Assembly (NCBI RefSeq): GCF_004798865.1
Contig: NW_025335641.1
Coordinates: 16,750,623 to 16,814,622, forward strand
Source of the DNA: Varanus komodoensis
Lineage: Eukaryota > Chordata > Lepidosauria > Squamata > Varanidae
Direction: 5' to 3'
Length of the DNA: 64,000 nt
Shown here piece after piece: positions 45,119-56,554 of this stretch. The first letter of the stretch is position 1; each line of letters opens with the position of its first letter. The notes beneath the pieces are model-generated. The model searched no databases. It was not told the DNA's origin and saw only the letters and a program-made list of their open reading frames with translations. The translations under genes were made by a program, and so were the position numbers.

Positions 45119-48100
45119 AGTGAGAACAATATTAATCATTGGGTCAATATGTGACTCTCAAGATGTGAACAGTGTCTTTCAAATTCACTGCGAGAAACAA
45201 ACAAATGCTTAAAATTTAATCTAGTTGTTAACTGAGGGTGGTTTATTTAACTTGCTTTTTCCTTTTAAAAGGCAAAAATATAGACTGAGCAATTTCTGTT
45301 ACAAACCAAAGAGGAACTAATTTGAGAGGAATTTTCAGAAGTGCACTCAGCTATTTTTTTGTTGAACATTTTATTTAAAAAAACCCAAATATGGCAAGCA
45401 TGGGCAGACTTCAGGCTTCTGGGAATGACTTTATTTTTTATTAGAACCTCAAGGTCCTCCAACTGGAATTAGAAGAAAAACAGTGGCTTCAGGCAGACAT
45501 CCCAGGAAGGAACACGATGGCTCCTGAGCTCAAGGTTAAGAGCAAAGATTTGTTTTCAGAATTAGAACTGAGCTTAAAACTCTTGCACACAAGAACGCAA
45601 CCCTCGTTTCTTCTGACTCAACTCGGCTTTCTTTATTGTGATAGCTTCATATTCAGGCTGGGGTGGGAATCCTTTTGCTCTTGCTTCTTTTAAACAATTG
45701 TTTAATTTAATTCAAAACTGTTGCAAGTCTACTGCAAATTAAACATACCAAGTGGTCTCCATCCTGACTACTGCACTTCTGCACAGAGAACGTTCTAACA
45801 TGTCACCACCTAATGAAACCACTGGAGAACCACCAGTTATGTATAAAACTAATCCCATTTCGTTTGCACTAAATAAGCAAGAATTAGTACCACTGCTTTT
45901 TCTGCTCAGAGGACTGAGAGAGAGAAAGAGGGTTTAGGAGACTGCAGTTCTAAATCTTCAAACTTTCTATGAAATGAAATATTTACAAAACTTTAGCTTA
46001 GCTGACTTTACAAACTGAAGCCCAAGTTGTTTGTCTTTACCTTTATTTTTTATGCGTTGTTTTTGATTCACAGACAAATTGAACACTTCAAACTAATTTC
46101 AAATGTAATCTAACCTCTTTTTTATCAGGTCAAGGCTGCTGTGCTTTTTAGAGGCAGAAATTCACCTTACAGTAATGGAAAAACCCCTCCTTTTTCACAA
46201 GATATTAAAATGTGCAGGTATGGTAAATATGAAACTGAAGATCATTCCAAAGGACTGGAAATAATCACACCACTTTTTGTGATTACAGAAGATTTCTCTT
46301 CCATGGATCCAAAGCCAGGTCTTGTTATGCTGTTGTGCGTGTACAATATGTGCATTTTTCTCCACCAATTCTTTCACTTGTCCACTAGTAAAGTCTGACT
46401 AACTGTAGTAAGGTTGGTGTGAGGAGCTGACAAAAAGAAGAACTGAGCAGGAGAGGGTAATAAGTGAAATGGTGCCTCCTTCCCCACAAAATGGATTTTC
46501 ATCTTCAAATGGCCCATACACTGTATGAGTAGCTTTTCCATCACAATTTATCTCATATATTTGTATCTGTACCCTTATTTAGCCAAAACGTGTCTATCAT
46601 CATGCAAGTCTTGTATACAAAATAATTTTTAAAAATCCTAAAAGGAGACATCTAAGCCAGTCAGGACTGAGCATGCTTTTGAGAGGCATAAAAATGAAAT
46701 AAATAAACACAGTTTTGAAGGTATTGATGCAAATTTAGAAACGATTTCCAGCACTTATACATCGAAATGCAGCATGTCTCAACATGATGGCAAAGACCAT
46801 AAAAAGGTGACCTGTGTGCTCACTCCCTCTTCTTTTCCATGCTGTTGATGGGCAGCTTTTCACCCATCTTAGCCCATGGATTGGGCTAGGCTAGTCTTCT
46901 TCTTGAGAGGACCTTCTTCTTAGGAGGCTGGAGGGTTAGGGTTGCAACCAACCAAGGGCTTTTGGTCTCATAGCCACTTTCTTTCTGATCTTCAGGGCCA
47001 GGGCAGCAATGGCTTGTGACCTTCCAGTTAGATCAATGCAGTAATGATAGCAAAGAATACCAGTAAATATCATGTCAGAAGCACGTGTTTGGGCAGAACT
47101 CTTTCCACTATTACAGCTGATTAATGTTCCCTCTTACTTAAGTGACAAGGGCCTTATTATTTATGAGGAAAATTCTGTCTTCCGTTAACAATTAAGCACT
47201 ATTTGTAAATTATGAAAGCATCAACTAGCCCATGCTTCTTCAGAATCGAGTTTCCAGCATTAAGATAATCTAATCAGGGCAATGCCAGTGCACTGAATCA
47301 GCCTTCTCACTGAAGTAGACATTTATGACATCACTCACGACTGTCAATTTCCATTAAAGTGTGCTCTTTATATATAGATTTGCAACAAATAATTTATTTA
47401 TTCCATCCTGAGGTGGTCCAGCAGGAAGCTGTCAAGTGCAATAAGCAAAGAAATAGAAATGCAAGAGACTTCTTTTAAGAACAAAAATATTGGAAAGGTA
47501 GGTTGAAAAGAACAAGGGACACCAGAACAAGCAAACAATGGCTTTCCAACCACAGAGAACTGCAGCAACCCTCTTGATGGTTTCTTATAGATTCACTTGT
47601 TTAAAAAAAGTAAATCAATTGCTGAGGTCATCAAGTGAAAACATGAATGTGACAAGCTCCTTGGGCTATGGGCATCTCTGCTCCTCTACATGGATCAGAT
47701 TTGATGATGATCATGATGATGATGTCACAAAGAATAATGCAAAGACAAAAATTGCATCCAGACCCAGGAACATGCAATGGGACCAGTGGAAGCTGAATCT
47801 CATTCTTCCATGCAACAGCTTCACCATCCCCTCTCTGCTCAAAAGCAAAGTCTAAATAGTTTAGCTACAATGTGTCTGGAGAAGAAAAAAGTGGGGATCC
47901 AGGAGAATTAAACCAAGGCATCTTCTGTGGGTGGAGGCCTTCCATCCATAGATGGCAAATCCTGGATCCAACTCCTGACCTATTATGGAAGCAACAAGAT
48001 AATTGTAAAATCCATGTGTAGGTACGAAAGCATAACACTGCCAAATCTTTTAACCATTCATGTGGGACTAGAAGAGCTCTGCAGCCATTCATGAACCTCC

Positions 48101-48275
48101 CACTGCCTTCTCCTCCTTTTGTGTAACTACTGACCTTCCCTTGCAGTCTGTCAATCATCTACAGTAAGCATTCTAAACTGCTATGGTTAACTCTGAAAGT
48201 GAAAAGGGAATGGGCACAGGAAGGGAGTTGGGGTGGGGGAGAGAAGTCTGTAAATGTGCAGGGAGTGCCTAAAGT
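45119..48275. other. Mostly unique non-coding sequence; possible conserved element at 47140-47400
   Basis: About 3.2 kb with no recognised gene or repeat body. A short GATGAT run lies at 47702-47722. Confidence 0.45.
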
Positions 48276-48480
48276 CATAGGCTGTGACTCAGTGACAGAG
48301 TACATACAAAGGGTCTCCTTTTCAGTCCCTGGTATTTCCACCTAGGGTGGGGAAAGTCTCTTCTCTGAAATTATGGAAAGCTGTTCCAGCCAGTCTAGAC
48401 AGTAAGGATCCTCTTTCCTATAGTGAGGGACCTTTGTCAACATGAGGACCTAATTCAGTTTTGGAGAAGCTCTTGAATGG
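48276..48480 (+). mobile_element. tRNA-derived SINE of a second family
   Basis: A diverged tRNA head GCTGTGACTCAGTGACAGAG (A box) and CCTTTTCAGTCCCTGGTATT (B box, where GGTTCAATCCC is expected) is followed by TTCCACCTAGGGTGG, GCTGTTCCAGCCAGTCTAGA and CTAATTCAGTTTTGGAGAAG. This follows the order of the widespread reptile tRNA SINE whose body ends in a GATTCAGTATAAGGCAGC-like motif (from memory). It is older than the other SINE copies, judging by divergence. Confidence 0.72.
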
Positions 48481-49130
48481 CATCTTGGTAGTGGGTGGAC
48501 CCATAAGAAGTACCAAGAATTCTGACATTTTGCAGTTGAAAGCTCTTATGGTCAGAAACTAAGCCTTAGGAAATGCATTTCAATGTTTTAGAATAAGGTG
48601 TGGGGTGGTGAGAGCATGGACAGGCTGGAAAACTACCAAATGGTTGATTGGTTGGCAGAGGAGGGGATGTGACCAGAAAAGAAGAAAGGGGCTTTCTAGT
48701 GAGCCCCAGAGGGTAGGGCAGGACCCCTCAAAAGATGGATTTATGTGATTGGGGTTCTTCATCCCTAGCTTAGACTATATTGGGCTCTGATTTAGGATCA
48801 CTGTGTTCCTAATCACAATTAAGAGATCAGGAAGGAGTATGACTTCAGTACCAAGCCAGTGATCCAGATGAAGCTTCTTTGGTAACTACACCTTGTCTCA
48901 TTCACAGAATTTTATGGGTTACATACATCCGATTGATTCCATCTTCATCTCATGGCTTCCCCAAGTTTTTTCACCTTTTCTTCGAACTTGTTGTTTATTA
49001 CCATGGTAAATCAATCAAGACAAGGAAGACAGAATAATTTTATGATGCTTTCCAACCAGAAGCAGTAGGATTCCTCCTCCTGGAAGTACTAAGTGTGTAT
49101 GTGGGAAGCTCAGTAGGCTAAGGATCTGCA

Positions 49131-50185
49131 ACAGCCAGTGTGGTATAGTGCAGTGGTTTTCAACCGCCAGTCTGCAGACCAGGACTGGTGCACCAGCATT
49201 TACTGCTGGTCCATGAAAGAACTGTGGCAGTGCACGCACATGGCAGTGACATCTTGCTTGCCAGGATCAGCACAGGGCTAGCTTCGCTCTTGCTGCCGAT
49301 TCCCCACTTCTTCCTTGGCCAAGGAGGCTGGGGTGGGAGAGACAGCACAAGAGGAGCCAGTGGGGAGCCAAACCGCACCAAGCTGGACAGGGCCCCAAAG
49401 ACCCGACCTTTTCCTTTCTCTGCTGTGTTTTCTACTGGGAAGGGAAATGCTGAGGCGGGATCGCGCTGAGGGTGTTTTTTCAGCCAGTCTGTGCTGGTGT
49501 GTATGGGGGTTTGAGTGGGTGGGTATTTCATTATGTAACATTATGAATATTATCATATTAAGTAACTTTGATTTTGAATTGCTCTGCTGTTGATATTGTA
49601 TTTGAATTTGTATTTGCTATGAGCATAGTATTGCATTTATATTGACTTTGTATTTTGCTATTGCAAATTTTTGATCAAGTGTTCTTGAAAGGAAGCAACA
49701 GCAGATTTCACAGTAGCCTTATTTAAATTACATATTGCTCTCTAAAAATTTCAGTTGCATTCGAATACATTTAATTTCAATATTTTATTCTTTTATTAGC
49801 ATTTTTACTGCTCAGTTTCTAGTTATTTTAGAAAAATTGTTGGTATTATATTAAAAAACTAATACACAAAATACTATATTATGAATATAAGGCTTTTATT
49901 TCTGCCTCAGTGGTCCCTGAAATAATTTTCCTATTTTTTCCAGTCCCCAACTGTAAAAAGGTTGAAGACCACTGGTGCAGTGGCTAAGAAAGTGGGTCTG
50001 GGACTCAAGAGATCTGGATTCTAGCCCCCGCTCATCCATGGAGCTCACTGTGTGACTTTGGGCTAGCCACTGGGTGATTTTGGGCAGCCCATCCTACCTC
50101 ACAGGGTTGCTCCTGTGAGGATAAGAGTGAGAGGAGGAGAATTATGGAAGCTGCCTTGAGTTCCTTGAAAGGAAAAAAGCCGGAT
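49131..50185 (+). mobile_element. tRNA-derived SINE split by a hAT element
   Basis: The head CAGCCAGTGTGGTATAGTG ends at 49150. The body resumes at 49975 with GTGCAGTGGCTAAGAAAGTG, continues GATCTGGATTCTAGCCCCCG and TGGAGCTCACTGTGTGACTT, and ends with CCTTGAGTTCCTTGAAAGGA near 50185. It is the same family as the copy at 50451. An uninterrupted copy reads GTGTGGTGTAGTGGTTAAGAG here, so the hAT insertion point is inside the tRNA-like A-box region. Confidence 0.9.
49151..49974. mobile_element. Non-autonomous hAT transposon, 824 bp
   Basis: The left terminal repeat CAGTGGTTTTCAACC (49151-49165) pairs with the right GGTTGAAGACCACTG (49960-49974) at 14 of 15 positions. The flanks GTATAGTG (49143-49150) and GTGCAGTG (49975-49982) each differ by one base from the GTGTAGTG expected in the host SINE, which gives an 8-bp duplication. 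The left third is GC-rich and the rest AT-rich. No transposase domain is visible in the open frames (longest about 120 codons), so it would need a helper hAT transposase. Confidence 0.92.
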
Positions 50186-50450
50186 GGCCTTGTATGCACC
50201 AATCAGCAAAGCCAAGCCAATCCACTTTCTGAACAAGCCATGTAAACATCAAGTGCAGTTCTGTAAGATCAGTTACAAAGAGGGAGAGATTTGAAAAGGA
50301 GCAAGGTCAGATCAGGAATGATTAAAGATTTGGCATTTGGTAAGTCGAGGTAACAGCAGTGGATTCCCAAGGGTCAGCCTAACTGGAGCAATAACTTAAG
50401 TAAATTAGCTTGTGGGCATTAGAGTGTCATCTTTGGTCCTCTTTTTTGAA

Positions 50451-50684
50451 AGCCAGTGTGAGGTAGCAGTTAAGAGTACAGACTGGGACTTGGGAGATCT
50501 GGGTTCTGGTCCCTACTCAGCCATGAAACTCACTGAGTGCCTTTGAACCAGTCGATCACTCTCTGTCTAACCCACATCACAGTGTTGTTGCCGGGAAGAG
50601 AAGGATTGAGAGAAGGAGAATGATGTAAGCCACCTTGAGTTGCTTAAAAGGAAAAATGGAGGATAGAAATATCATAAATAAATC
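50451..50684 (+). mobile_element. tRNA-derived SINE, near full length
   Basis: Begins AGCCAGTGTGAGGTAGCAGT, with a B-box-like GGTTCTGGTCCC near 50502-50513, then GCCATGAAACTCACTGAGTG and GCCACCTTGAGTTGCTTAAA. It ends in GGATAGAAATATCATAAATA with an AAATAAATC tail. It lies only 266 bp from the split copy of the same family and in the same orientation. Confidence 0.9.
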
Positions 50685-50878
50685 AACCTAAATTCAACAC
50701 TTGTAGAACCCCACTTCAGACGTTCTCACTCAGTGTGAAAAGGTTAGCAGTGGAGAGGATGGGAGGTGCCAGCTGGACTTTTGAGATAGCGCCATCCCGC
50801 TTGACCCTGTGTCCCTTGGACACATTCAGGCATAATGTTTGAAGAGGGCTACAGTCAGATGTCACAAGCAGAACCAGG

Positions 50879-50976
50879 ACACTCTCATAAATTAAATTAT
50901 TTTATTAAATAATTAATAAATCATTTCACTTATTTATTTAAATTTTTAAATAATTAAATTAAACACTCTCATAAAT
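50879..50976. repeat. AT-rich insert flanked by 14-bp direct repeats
   Basis: The 14-mer ACACTCTCATAAAT occurs perfectly at 50879-50892 and 50963-50976. It encloses 70 bp made almost only of A and T, with AAATAAT- and TTATTTATTT-type units. This looks like a small insertion with a target duplication, or a slippage duplication that then expanded. Confidence 0.85.
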
Positions 50977-51000
50977 AGTATTAAATGAATAGCCTTGGTT

Positions 51001-51235
51001 AATCAGATAAAAATTGAAAATCAGAATGCCTTTTGCAAAACTGATGAATCAAATGAAGGTGTGGGAGGAGAAATTTGAAGAAACAGAAGCATTGGCTACA
51101 GCTAATACAATGGATATAATTCCCCATTCTGAATGAGTAGCAGAGCTGGAGAAAAAGGTGATTGATTTAGAGGACAGAGATCATATAATTGTCTTGAAGG
51201 AGAATTAACCATCCACACAATGCCTCCTGAATGCA
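51001..51235 (+). mobile_element. Possible L1-type ORF1 coiled-coil fragment
   Basis: The plus strand translates to KLMNQMKVWEEKFEETEALA and, after one stop, VAELEKKVIDLEDRDHIIVL. The ELEKKVIDLEDR part resembles the end of the coiled coil in L1 ORF1 proteins, which usually runs into a basic RRNN segment. The likeness is short and could be a chance coiled coil. Confidence 0.35.
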
Positions 51236-54200
51236 ACATTGGCAAGGTAGTATGTTGCCTGCACTTTTTCCTTTAAAGAGGTGTCAGGCCCTTATTTGGC
51301 TAAAACCATGACTTCAGAGGCACAAGCCGGAGCTTCGTGAACAAAGGGATACCTCCTTCATATCACATCCTCAAAAGCAAAGGCCAAATTGGTGTGCATT
51401 TTCTTTTTCAACCCACCATATATTTTTCTCAAACGTTAAAAGATGTGTACACTACAAAGAAACTGGCCAATTGAGGGGTTGTCTTTCTTCTTTTAGATAC
51501 ATAGCTCTATATTTTTCACTGAAAGCAAGACCACACCAGCTATTTTTAACTCTGATGACTCGAGTGTTTTCATGCAACCTTCCTTCCAAATCTTCAGACT
51601 GTCTGGGGGCTTGTGTAAACTCGCCGCATTTTCTGTGGAAGTGTCTCTGACCTGAGTCAACATCTGAACGGTGAGCAAATGCTCCCACAATATGCACTGG
51701 TGAAAGCCGTCAGCAAATTTTGCTGTGAGGACTTTTGGTTCATTGCTCACTGTGCAATGTTCGCCACCCCCCCACACACACATACATACTAGTGCATATC
51801 CAGCAACACTTGTGTCACAGGGATCCGAGGACTTTTCATGGTCTTCTAAAGAATTTTGAAAACGTGAATTGCGCACCTCCCTTCCATGTAGAAAGCATTC
51901 TGTGTGTTTTGTTTTCCTTTCTACTCACTGAGATACCTCAAATCCAGCTTGTCACAAAAAATTACCTTCAAAGGATGGCTGTTCTGAAAGCTTCATATGT
52001 AATCAGCAGCACTGCTAGATACAGAAGCAAAGGCCAGGAGAGCTGAATGTACACACTGCAGAGGGCAAATCTGGTATGTGGTGGAAACGAACTACAAAGT
52101 AGAATCAGGGCAGCTAGTGAGTGGATAAGTACTGTGTCTATTATTAATAGACAGAGCAGGATGGAGACATACTGATCAATGGATAACATGTGACTTGGAT
52201 TTATAAACCTATACATTAGATTTATTTTGTTTGTATTTTACCTACTTTCAGGAGTCACAGTTGCTATTTTTCTCAGGAAATATGCACAGCCGTGGTGCTG
52301 TCTTTGCACAAAGGCAAACTGTAGAAATCAAAGACATGAAGAAGAGATAACAAATGATACAGGGAATTAAAACCTCAATTCTTTGCAGGACTGGTTGCTG
52401 ATCTTATGGCCAACCAAGCAAGGGTGATCTATCCTGGATGCTGGGCTTAACTGTGAGCTTACTGGGCTGCAAGGGTGGGGAAGTTGCCCCTGATTTTAAT
52501 CCCCCACATTAATCTGGAATGGCAAGATCTCAAGTCGTTGTGGACATCATGGAGAATGTAATTGTTAAAGCCATTGGCTATATTAAGATGGAAAAATCCT
52601 CCTGGAAAATGGCTGGAAGAGGGATGAGGTCCAGCAAAAGGGTCAGGGATGAATTTTGTCTCACCTGCCATCATTTTTCAGCAGGGGATTCTCATCCCAT
52701 ACAAATGAATTGAAAAATCTTGACTCTTGACTCCTCTCACATGGGGCTCCTCCCCATATGGGGGAGGTCAATTCATAATTTTTCTACAACTCACACCTGT
52801 TTTTGTTGTCTTCTGAGTTCCAAGGTTCAACTTGTGACATCTCTTTTATATCACAGCCACTAATGGGGGTGGAAGCTAAAATATGTAGCACTAAATATAT
52901 TTTGAAATTATTCTGTTGTTAATTCACCTTTTGTTGATGTTAGATAGACAGACAATAAGTTTGCAATTCTAAGTAAACTTCAGAAACTACACTTCTTTTT
53001 CTCTACTTGGTCATATTCTGATGGATCTAAGAATGTTGACCTCTCCCCATTTTGCCGTTGCAACATAATTTCTCTTCCTTTGTGCATGTACTTCTTCACT
53101 GTCCAAACCTATTCCTTTTTCTGTTTGTCACCTCATGGACAGCCTTATCATCTTCTCAAAGCCTATTCTTTGTCAATCGTCTTCTCAGGAGCCTTCCCAA
53201 GATCAATCCTTCACAAGAACTGTTTTGCAACAGCTTCATCCACTACCAGTCAACTGAGTTAATTCCAGACATTCCAGATGCCAGAAATGATTGTTCATTA
53301 TGTTGTTTCCTCAGGTTCATCTGCTAAAATCACATTTGCTGGCTAAGGATCTAGACAAATGGTTACTCAGATTATTTCTGATCCTAGCTTCTGTAAAGAA
53401 AGGGAAGAGAAAACCCCAATAAGGGTAAGCTCACTAGAGACAGCCCAAGCTTGAACCCAGTTCACTCTGCTTCTTTCAGAACAAAGGACTTTCTATGATG
53501 AACTTCACCCACCTCTTCTTAAATACAATTATATTGAAAAAGAGTTTTCCCCCTGTTTGAATTTATTTTAAAGGTTTAAAAATGCCCAGACCACATCCCA
53601 GAATAGAAATACAGCTTGGATCAGCATCAGAAGTGATGCTCAGTAAGGTTCCCACCAATTCCTTCTCCCCTACCCCCTCTCTCAAGCCAGGGGTCCTGCC
53701 AATTCTTTTCTGTAAGCAGGACCCAGTGGCTGATCATTTGTTGTGTATTTGGGGGAGAAAGGAAGAAAGGCAATGAGGTTGCTGCTGGAGCGAGAACCCA
53801 GCCAACCTCACATGCTTGCCTGGGTAGCAGAGAGGAAGCACACTGGCTTGGACCCAGTGGTGTCCTGCTGAACAGAGATGCATTTCCACAAGGTGGCTTC
53901 CCATTCCTGCTGACTATCCTGGCTTACTACAGCCTCCCACACTGAAGTGAAGGTGAAAGGATGGGAAAGGCCTGTTGTGCCATCAGAGAGTTTCATGCAT
54001 GGCCTTTGAATTCAAGCCAAAGGGCATTGCACTCTATATATCAAAGAGGATGTCTTTCCATCAGTCCATTTGTTCCTCTGACCGTAGCATCAAGACAGTG
54101 AAACCTAGACTTCTGAAACTTGGTATGCGTACCAAGGGCACCACCAAGTTATTTGGTTTTAAGGTTTAATTTATTTACATGTGGCCATGAAGTCAAAACC

Positions 54201-54459
54201 TGATGTAACCCTTTTTAGGAATTAGGGTTGGCCTTCCTTAACCAGCTTACAGCTTTCAAGCCAGAGTTATAATCCTGCCCTTCTCCAGCCTCACCACACT
54301 GGGAGGCAGCCCCTCACTCAGGGAAATGGAATAGGCAGACTTCTTCCTCAGTGGCCTGTAGGAGTTTGGCTCCATTCCTAAGAGTACGAGTGGGCACAGC
54401 TTCACTCTGATGGGGCAGGCATAAAGTGTCCAACTGATGTGGCTGATAAGAGAAAACAA
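51236..54459. other. Mostly unique non-coding sequence
   Basis: No gene or repeat body recognised in about 3.2 kb. Open frames overlap on both strands and have no known domain. Confidence 0.45.
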
Positions 54460-54563
54460 TGCTTCCCCTAAGGTCACTTGATGGGTTTGAGGGAGAAGCA
54501 AGGTTTGATCTGGTGTCTCCCCAGTTTATTTGTCCAAGCCATTCTATTACACTACCTCTCGCA
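54460..54563 (-). mobile_element. Diverged SINE head, minus strand
   Basis: AAGGTCACTTGATGGGTTTG, AAGGTTTGATCTGGTGTCTC, CCCAGTTTATTTGTCCAAGC and TCTATTACACTACCTCTC follow, on the minus strand, the head of the SINE family at 28885. The tail is not recognisable. Confidence 0.55.
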
Positions 54564-54649
54564 TAATGTGCAATAAGGTAACAAGGGGTTTCTTCCAAGC
54601 TGTTGGCTGAATATGGAAACTATTATATTCATCGTGGAACTGTTTTATT

Positions 54650-54775
54650 TAGTGTCTGTCTGTCTGTATTTCTTTCTTTCTTTGAAATCATCTATACACT
54701 GTTTTGGGTGCCTTGTGACAGAAGGGTGACCTAGATACTCTAAAACAATAAATAAATACAAATAAATAGCCATGG
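54650..54775 (+). mobile_element. LINE 3' tail fragment with (TGTC)n/(TTTC)n
   Basis: TGGGTGCCTTGTGACAGAAG, GGTGACCTAGATACTC and an AATAAATAAATACAAATAAA tail match a squamate LINE 3' end. Short TGTC and TTTC repeats lie just upstream at about 54655-54682. Confidence 0.6.
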
Positions 54776-56521
54776 ATACTTATCAGATGCAATCAACCTT
54801 TGAAGTTCTCACGTGCCATTTTCTATTCGATATACAGACACTGCATACCATCTGCTGATGTTTATTTTTTCCCCCCAGCCAGTAAAAGCCTTTGTTTAAG
54901 TCAAAATTCAAGTGACAGAATCAGAACAAAAGGAAAAAGGGCAGCAGAAACACATCTGAATAAATTCCAAATATGACTTCTAAAGGCAGACAATATAAAA
55001 GCTATAATCTTAGTTTAACCCCCACACTTTTAAAACACTGTAATTACTCGACATCTGCTGGTAACTCTGCTTTGCTATTGGGTAACCTTAATTACCCTGT
55101 AATATTTCCTGACACTCCCTGAAATATGCCCCATGGATAATAATTCATTCACCATTCGGCCCCATTATTAGCTACTAATTCAAACAGTCGAGACAAAGAC
55201 AACGAACAGATGACCTTGAGCGATTACCCACTTGCTAAATGGGATTTATTTTGTGCCTTTCTAAAGACACCGCTGCTTTTTTCTGGCTTCACAAAGAAGG
55301 CTCTGAAATTAGTTAAAAAGGAAGGCGGACGAAAGAGGTGTTTGACAAACGCAGAAGGATCGTTCGCTCTTCAGTACTCATCTTGAATTACAGTACTGAG
55401 GATGCTTTCTTTTTCAAATACTTTCAGTTTCTACGGTTACAAAGCAAATAATCTGCCTCCCACCCCACCCTACCCCACCTCTCACATTAATCCATGGGGA
55501 GCAGACCAAGGTTAAGTGTCTGATGCTGCCAGCTAATTTATCCTCAGCTATGGTATGGCTGAGTAAGAGGGCTTCAATGGAAACCTACCTTAGCCCTGAT
55601 GCTGTTGAAGCACCATGCCTTGCCACACTTCCTGAGTGGGAGGAGCTACCAGAAACAACTAGTCCCCACTCTTTGAGAGTGTCAACAGACCCACCAATCA
55701 ACTGGTTGGGAATGAAATCCACACTATTGATCTCACCACACAGGAGCACTGGTTGCAAGGGGCAATCAAATATGGATTATACTTTAGGTGGAGAAACGTG
55801 GCCATGATGGACAGGGGAAGTGAATAGTCTCAGAACTGGGTTTTGTCAGATTCGTTTCTCTGTCATGTGAAAAGTACAGGAATGGTCACAGTGTGGGTGC
55901 ATCCCTTTTATAGGAATGGATCAATCCATCTATTTCTGGCCCGTGTTAGTTTTATTCATATCTGTTCAGCCATAGTTTTGTTCCATTCTGATTCTGGATC
56001 AGTATATGAAAATTATGCTTTAATTTTTAAAAATCATGAAACCAGCTTTTGTTTTCTTATGCCATCTTCCATAATGTGCACTTTATGTGCAGGATCCTTG
56101 ATTTATGCATTCCTGTACACAATGTTCTATATTCTTGTGTGCAACTTTCCCAAATAGTCACTCTTTTTGAGCCAAGAATTGCACAATTCAGAGAAGTGCA
56201 CAATCTGAAAAATAACTGAGTTCCAACCTGCCTATTAGTGTTGATAATATGGATCATTGCAATTCTCTTTAAAGCAGGGATCAGATGTAATTCTGCCCCA
56301 TCCTGACTCTCCCAGGTAGATATTTTGCCTGTGATTTCTGCAAAGAAATAGAGAGTTTTGCATTCTCTGAAAAATAGCTAGTTCTTAGCTGTTTGTCGGC
56401 TTAGTTGAAATCAAGATTTTTTTCACCCACTTCAAGACTAGAAAGGAATAGGGAGTGATATATGTCTTGCATTCACTGTAGCCCTTATATACTGTACATC
56501 TACTTTATCAGAACAGTTAAT
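54776..56521. other. Unique stretch with a strong candidate conserved element
   Basis: No gene or repeat recognised. The part 55005-55410 is free of repeats, keeps about a dozen CpGs and has TAATTA-type sites (see findings). Confidence 0.5.
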
Positions 56522-56554
56522 ATTCATTCATTCATTCATTCATTCATTCATTCT
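56522..56554. repeat. (ATTC)n microsatellite
   Basis: Eight ATTC units, the same motif as the block at 35095. Confidence 0.97.

Noticed and set aside
46800-47040. Processed pseudogene on the minus strand
   Set aside because: Lys- and Arg-rich pieces appear in two frames, but they match no protein I can name and there is no poly-A tail.
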